From: Beta vulgaris subsp. vulgaris
Lineage: Eukaryota; Streptophyta; Magnoliopsida; Caryophyllales; Amaranthaceae
DNA length: 64,000 nt
Reading direction: 5' to 3'
Assembly: GCF_026745355.1 (NCBI RefSeq)
Contig: NC_079207.1
Coordinates: 30,058,507 to 30,122,506 of the forward strand
Shown here: positions 58,191 through 64,000 of the stretch, one piece after another
Layout: each line of letters opens with the position of its first letter
Position numbering within the stretch: the first letter of the stretch is position 1
Made by a program: the position numbers and the translations under genes
Notes under the pieces: model-generated
Seen by the model: the letters and a program-made list of their open reading frames with translations, nothing else
Databases searched by the model: none
What the model was told of the DNA's origin: nothing

Positions 58191-59661
58191 GAAAAAAATT
58201 TCGCCCTATCTGCGTCGCATAGTGTTGAGGAAGAGTTGCAAATGAATCATTTACGTCGGACCCCTAAGCCCATCCGACGCAAATCATCTAGGGCCCAAGG
58301 TATTATTTTTTCTAACGGTATTATTTTTTCGAGCCCTAACTCAAAACAAACTACACTCTCCCTTTCTCTCTCCTGCAACCATTACCCGCTCACCCTCCCT
58401 CAACACTCGACGCACAACTCGTCGCCGGCTGCCGCACACTCGATGCACAACTTGCTTTCATTGCACTCTCCCTCACTCTCTCATTCTTTGTGCTATCCCT
58501 TACTCTCTCTCTCTCTCTCTCATTCCGGCTATTTCTCACCCTCCCTCAACACTCGACGCACAACTCGCCGCCGGCTGCCGCACACTCGAAACACAACTTG
58601 CCGACAGACACTGTCGCTACACACTCGACCTCTAGGCCCTATTTCTTCTCGGCGTCTCGGCAGACTCAGTCTATATCTCAGTCCTATTTCTTCTCGGTTG
58701 CCACCCCTTCGCCGCACCGGTGCTCTCTCTCATTGTCACCGCCTGTGCCGACTCGCCGCATTATTACTCGTCGCACACTCGCGCGGTGCTCTCTCTCATT
58801 CTCGCCGGCAATGTGTGTATTTTTTGTGTTGTTTTTGAAATTTTTATGTATTGTTTTACATTAATAATCATGCATTCTCTCACTTTGCCACTTGTTCACA
58901 TTGTACTGCAGTCGCGGTTTGACGTTTCTCCAAGCTCACGTCGGAGTGCTTGTCTTCGCTACTCCTTGAGAGCAGAGGTATGTATTACCTTTAGTTATTT
59001 TTTGACTTATGTTAATTTAACCATTACTTTGGATTTGTGGATTTGTTTTAATTGTCTCTATAATGTTGAATTATGACCAAACCTATATGGGGAGGGGGGA
59101 GGGAAATGTGAGGAATTGTTTGGTTATAATTAAGAAAGTATATTTGAATTGTTTAGTTATGTGATTGGGATAGTATATGTTGAATTATATCGAAACCTAT
59201 ATGGACATACCTTAATGGGGCGGGGAGGGAAATCTAAGAAATGGATTGGTTTGTGTTGTTTAATTGCAATGTGCATCATTTGCCTAGATACCCGTTCGAG
59301 ACTTAGAGTAAGTCTTGAATAGTCCCTGGTTTTGGACTGTCTTTGAGTTTCTTATCTCACTTAGGATGTAAATGAATGTTGGGTTTCGATTCTAAGAAAG
59401 ATCCCGCTCACTTCCCTAAGCGTTCTCTGGGCACATATGTTGATAGTTTAACTACTATCTTCATCGTGTACTTGGAGAACTGTAGGGAAGTATTGCCGGA
59501 TTTTTCTTAGAATTGAAAACCAAATGTTCATTCACTAGTTAGCTGAGAAACTCAAGGATGGGTTAGGTTGGAGTGATAAGGACCCCAATGGTCATGACTG
59601 CATTTGATAAGCCACTTTGAATGATGTGATCGATTATGTTCTTGTTTGGTGTCTCTAGTGT
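58191..59661. other. leader-like region before the CACTA transposase
   Basis: 58330-58830 is TC-rich with repeated actcgacgcacaac and ctgccgcacactcg phrases (two related copies, near 58400 and 58550). The rest is unremarkable. The large open frames here come from composition, not from a gene. Confidence 0.4.
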
Positions 59662-61752
59662 ATGAATATGGATCGAAAGTGGATGTATGGTAATCGGATT
59701 TTGGCGACATTTCTACATGGGATTGATGAATTTATCAGGGTTGCGTTAGAACATCAATCGCAGAATGGGTCAAAGTTAGTCTTGTGTCCTTGTACTGATT
59801 GCAATAACTCAAGGGGGTATCATGATATGGCTTAAATTAAAGATCATTTGGTTCATCGTGGGTTTAAGAGTAACTATACTAGGTGGACATGGCATGAAGA
59901 GTTTTATGATCTGGGTATGAGCCCCACTAGCTTGTGTGATGATTTGAATGTTGATCACATGAAAGTTGAGGTTGAGGATGAAGGAGAGGATGATAGAATG
60001 ATAGGGTATATGATAAGAATGATAGGGCAGATGAGATGTTGCACAAGTTGGAGGATGAAGGAATCGATCGTCCGCATATGTATGATAGTATTTTAAGTGC
60101 AGCGGACAAACTTATGTGTCTGGGGTGTAGAAATTTCACTAAACTTTCTAGCATCCTTACATTTTTCAATATGAAATCCAAAAATAGTTGGACAGATAAA
60201 AGTCTAAGTGAGTTGTTCACCTTTTTACAAGAATTGCTACCTGAAGGGAATGAAATACCCAACTCTACCTATGACGCAAAGAAACTGTTGTGTCCATTAG
60301 GTATGGAATATGAGAAGATACATGCATGTCAAAATGATTTGTGTGTTGTATCGAAACGAGTACAAGGATTTACATGAGTGTCCTACGTATGAAAAGTCTC
60401 GATACAAGATAAAGGAGAATAATAATGAGGGGATGAGAAAGAAAGAAACTCCGGCGAAAGTTCTTTTGTATCTTCCAATCATTCCGAGATTTAGGCGTTT
60501 ATTTTTGAATGAAATTAATGCTAAATTATTAAGGTGGCATGCGGAAAATAGGAAGAAAGATGGAATGCTTAGACATCCGATCGATTCTCCGTTATGGAGA
60601 AATATCGACTGAATGTAGTTCGATTTTGGTAAAGAATCTCGAAATCTTAGGCTTGGACTTTCTATAGATGGGATGAACCCATTTGGCACAGTAGGTACCT
60701 AACATAACCCTTCTTATTTCGGGTAAATTTATAATCTCCCTCCTTGGTTATGTATGAAGCGTAAATTTATTATGCTATCGCTTCTTATTTCGGGTCCTAA
60801 GCAACCCGAAAACGACATAGATGTGTATCTTGACCTACTCCTTTAAGATCTGAAATTGTTGTGGGGTGAAGGTGTTTTGATGTTTCGATGCGTATGTGAA
60901 AACTGAATTCACGTTGCGTGCCATGATATTTTGCATAATTAATGAGTTCCCAGCTTATGGGAATTTGTCAGGGTATACAGTTAAAGGAGGAAAGGCATGC
61001 CCTATTTGTGATGAGGATATGATTGACGAGCGGTTACATAATTGTGGGGAAGAATGTCGACCTGCATTATCAAACATGGCTTACTTTAGATCATCCATTT
61101 CGTAAGAAGAAAAAAAATTTCAACTGAAAAGTGGAGATGAGACAAGCCCCTGTACCCTTACGTGGAAAAGAGGTTTCTAAGAGGGTAAAGGATATTGAAA
61201 TAGTTTTGGGCAAGCCCTTCAAAAATGTCTCAAAGAACTTATACAAGAAAAGGTCTAAATTTTGGGACCTTCCGTGTTGGGAATGTTTGAAAGTCAGGCA
61301 TTGTCTTGATCTAATGCACATTGTAAAAATTTTTGTGATGCCATTGTCGGAACATTGTTTAATATGCCCGGGAAGACAAAGGATGGAGTTAAAGCTAGGA
61401 AAGACATGGCTGAAATGGGCAGACCAAAACTAGCACCTCAAGAACGGGGATAACACTATTATCTTCCACCAGCTTGCTGCACTTTGTCTAAGAAGGAGAA
61501 AACCAATTTTTGTGAGTCCCTGCATAGGTTAAAGGTTCCTACTGGATACTCGTCAAATTTTCGAAACCTTGTCTCACTGAAGGACTTGAAACTCGTTGGT
61601 TTGAAATCTCATGATTGTTATATCTCGATGCAACATTTAGTACTTGTTGCAATACGAGGAATTTCGCCTTGCCAAGTAAGATATACGATCACAAAATTGT
61701 GTTTCTTCTTCAGAACTATCTCTAGCAAGGTGATTGATCCTAACACTATAGA
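59662..61752 (+). pseudogene. CACTA (En/Spm) TNP2-type transposase, decayed and cut at its 3' end
   Basis: TNP2 proteins cut and move CACTA elements. The N-terminal transposase-associated domain reads MNMDRKWMYGNRILATFLHG, CPCTDCNNSRGYHD and HLVHRGFKSNYTRWTWHEEF, broken by a TAA at 59831-59833. The core follows in several frames: KKLLCPLGMEYEKIHACQND, LYRNEYKDLHECPTYEKSRY, FPAYGNLSGYTVKGGKACPI, KFWDLPCWECLKVRHCLDLM and LVSLKDLKLVGLKSHDC. It stops at SSKVIDPNTID, where the HMT duplication begins. At least six frame breaks are needed, so it is inactive. Confidence 0.88.
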
Positions 61753-64000
61753 TAAATACTAGTGATGATCTGATTACGCCTCGTATTGCAGTGGACTTTA
61801 TGGAGAAGATGTAAGCTTGATTAAGCTAAAGGATTTCCATAGGCGGATACTACAAGTTCTAGCAGGAGCTAGTCTTGATATTTTAGCATTTGAAACCATT
61901 CCCAACAGCCTTGAAACTCAGTTGTGCTGTTCCTAGCAAAATATCTTGCTATTGTCATTCTATTTCTTACTCGACAATATTTGCAAAGATGTCATGAATA
62001 ATATTTCTTTTGAATATAGGCTTTATGACTTACCTTTCCATTCCAGACATATCTAGATCCACCACTTCAAAATAGGGGTCATATTGAGGATTGAAAATAT
62101 ACATGAACAGCATAGGTTTAAAATTGTTATAAGCTGACGATATCTATGTGGGCTGATCTTGGAACTTGATGTATTTATGTAAACTGGAAGATGTTTGTTG
62201 GCTTTATATGAGAAAAATGCTAGGCAATAGTCCGCTTAAACCTGCTGCTTGTGAATTATTTTTTAGGAAAATGTGGTAAAGATAGACTAACAGATCATTT
62301 GTATGACTGAGAGAAATAATTTGGCACTCTTGTAGAGGAAGGCCAAGGGATAAAGTATTATTGGTATCTGTATTATATGATTTAGAATAGACAACATTCC
62401 TAATTCCTAATGACAGTCTGTGTGTTTGCAAAGTGAATTGCTAGTCAGTCATGAAGTGTTGCTCCCTTTGCATTTCCTCAGCTGCAATATCTATTTGCAG
62501 GCCATTGTGGACTTGCTTGAGGAAGAAAATGTCCAAATCCCTTCATGGATCTGCTTTAGCTGTGTAGACGGTATACATGCCCCTTCAGGAGAAAACTTTG
62601 AAGAATGTCTCAATGTTATCAACGAGAGTAAGAGAGTTGCGATGGTAGGAATAAATTGTGCACCACCACATTATGTTGATGGTCTAATTCGCAAATTTAA
62701 GGAGGTAAAAAACTGCACCAAAAGATCTGTTGTTTGTCTGTTTACGGTGCTTCTGTCCTTGCCAGAGTTATAGATTCTCTATGGGATTTTTAATTCTCTT
62801 CCTTTTCAAATCATGCAGCTGACAGACAAGATGATAGTAGTTTATCCCAACAGTGGTGAGATATGGGATGGCAAAGCAAAGAGATGGCTGGTGAGTCACT
62901 AGCTTCCTCTACTTTATGCCCGATTCTGATTCGTGTTAACATAAACTGGTATTAGAATCCCGAAGTGATATTCCTAATTCCTAAATGATTTCCATTGTTT
63001 TGTTCGATTGAATGTTGCAGCTACCAGAGTGTTCCGAGGACAATGAATTTGGGTCATTAGCTCTAAGATGGCGCATTTCTGGTGCTAAACTCATTGGTGG
63101 CTGTTGTAGGACATCGCTTGCAACTATCAGTGATATTTCAAAAGCTATAAAGGGGGAACCTTAATTTATCTCTCTAACCCACTGTTAATACTATATTAAC
63201 TTCTTGGCTGATTGTATTCAATTTACTTTTTCACTCCTTTTTTATCCAAAAGATTTTGTGTCATAGTACAAGTAAAATATTCACACACAATATTTAAGCA
63301 ACGGAATCCCCATCTTATTAACAATCATAATTAACAAATTTTAGTAGATAATTATAAATTATCAGATAACTTATGAGGTCGGGTTGGTAATTTAAAAATA
63401 TGGAATCGAATCTCATTTGTATCTTATGTGGCTCTTGAAAAACAAAAACAAAATACATTGATATTTATACTATTTAATCTAGAATACAACTTGCTAGTTT
63501 ATGTTCTTTCTCTGAGTTCCAAAGAGGTAGCAAGTGCACTACAATTGTATGAGAGGGGAGGTATCGAAATAAGTGTTATTTTTCCGTTTACTTCTTTCCT
63601 TTGAAAATTTGACCATGGGATTGGAATGCATTGCTGCCTTGGGCTCTCTTCGAATTGATAAATTTGAAGAGTGCACTCGATGTAGATTGGACAAATTCCT
63701 TATATTTTGACTCTAAAAAAATAATTAAATATTTGACCCCTCAATGAATTGTGAAATGTTTGGATTGTCATATGTGAGTATATCGTATAGGAGACTGACG
63801 TCTTTAATATTATTGTCAAACCTATTACAAAAATATCACACACCAAATAACCCCACATTGAATGAGGAAATGTGATGTTCTCATTAACAAAGAAAAACTA
63901 TTATATAACAATCAAAACAATAAGCATATCAATATCAAATTCCGTATGTAGGTTGCGAAACTTAAAAAAGAATATTGCTTTGTCATTAATATGACACATG
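61753..64000 (+). repeat. segmental duplication, copy 2 (continues past the window)
   Basis: Direct copy of 12876-15134. The match starts abruptly at taaatactag inside the last intron-3 bases, directly after the CACTA transposase frame, and is still in progress at base 64000. Exons are nearly identical; intron 4 has a cluster of single-base deletions (62090-62420). Confidence 0.95.
61792..63164 (+). pseudogene. HMT: HMT partial copy, exons 4-7
   Basis: Exons 61792-61921, 62501-62704, 62819-62890 and 63021-63164 match copy 1. Exons 1-3 and the promoter are missing. The donor after exon 4 is changed from CAG|gtgtgc to CAG|ttgtgc, so normal splicing there is lost. Exon 5 is 204 bp and in frame (CVDGIHAPSGENFEECLNV), unlike copy 1. 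Protein-level differences: Arg to Ile in exon 4 (CGGAGA to CGGATA), Pro to Ser-Leu context in exon 7 (CCT to CTT, Pro to Leu after GGCCRTS). The zinc motifs GINC and GGCC are kept. Confidence 0.92.

Noticed and set aside
57849..58838. 329-codon open frame
   Set aside because: Crosses unrelated sequence types (decayed Asn/Gln-rich part, inverted repeat, TC-rich leader); composition explains the openness.

Overview
The window is nuclear DNA of a flowering plant. The host genes are interrupted by spliceosomal introns (GT-AG) and belong to plant families: 3-ketoacyl-CoA synthase, homocysteine S-methyltransferase and a CYP59-type cyclophilin. Most of the rest is nested transposable elements of plant lineages: Ty3/gypsy Tat and Athila, a Sirevirus-like copia element, CACTA, PIF/Harbinger, hAT and Helitron. 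The species cannot be read from the sequence; a eudicot with a large, repeat-rich genome fits.

Layout. 1-1157: 3' part of a KCS gene, cut by the window edge. About 2045-10125: decayed Tat-type Ty3/gypsy element on the minus strand. Its 5' LTR is present; the 3' LTR and the first part of its antisense extra ORF are missing. 10873-14294: seven-exon homocysteine S-methyltransferase (HMT) gene with a one-base deletion in exon 5. 15.6-25.3 kb: mostly non-coding DNA holding exon-sized pieces of unrelated genes (unrecognised exons, one MIRO GTPase exon, a two-exon TFIIH TTDA/TFB5 copy), ending at a Helitron-type 3' terminus at 25328. 26365-33119: copia element with two LTRs and target duplication CTTAC; nearly all of pol is deleted. 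33932-45162: Athila-like element that keeps gag and a protease but no RT or integrase. It is host to a Harbinger element, a (TTCAG)n Harbinger-like MITE and a CACTA element, which itself contains a hAT MITE. 46179-47556: CYP59-like cyclophilin-RRM gene. 47591-57022: complete Tat-type element with two LTRs, target duplication CACTT and a spliced antisense ORF, inserted 35 bp after the CYP59 stop codon. 59662-61752: decayed CACTA TNP2-type transposase. 61753-64000: direct duplication of the 3' half of HMT and its downstream flank, joined straight onto the CACTA remnant.

The host genes do not form a pathway cluster. What links the window is its history: nested insertions that date one another, two LTR pairs with intact target duplications, one empty site kept in a sister LTR, and a segmental duplication that leaves no intact HMT copy here. 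No tRNA, rRNA or CRISPR locus was seen. Single-base indels are common even between nearly identical copies, so some frameshifts may be assembly errors rather than biology.
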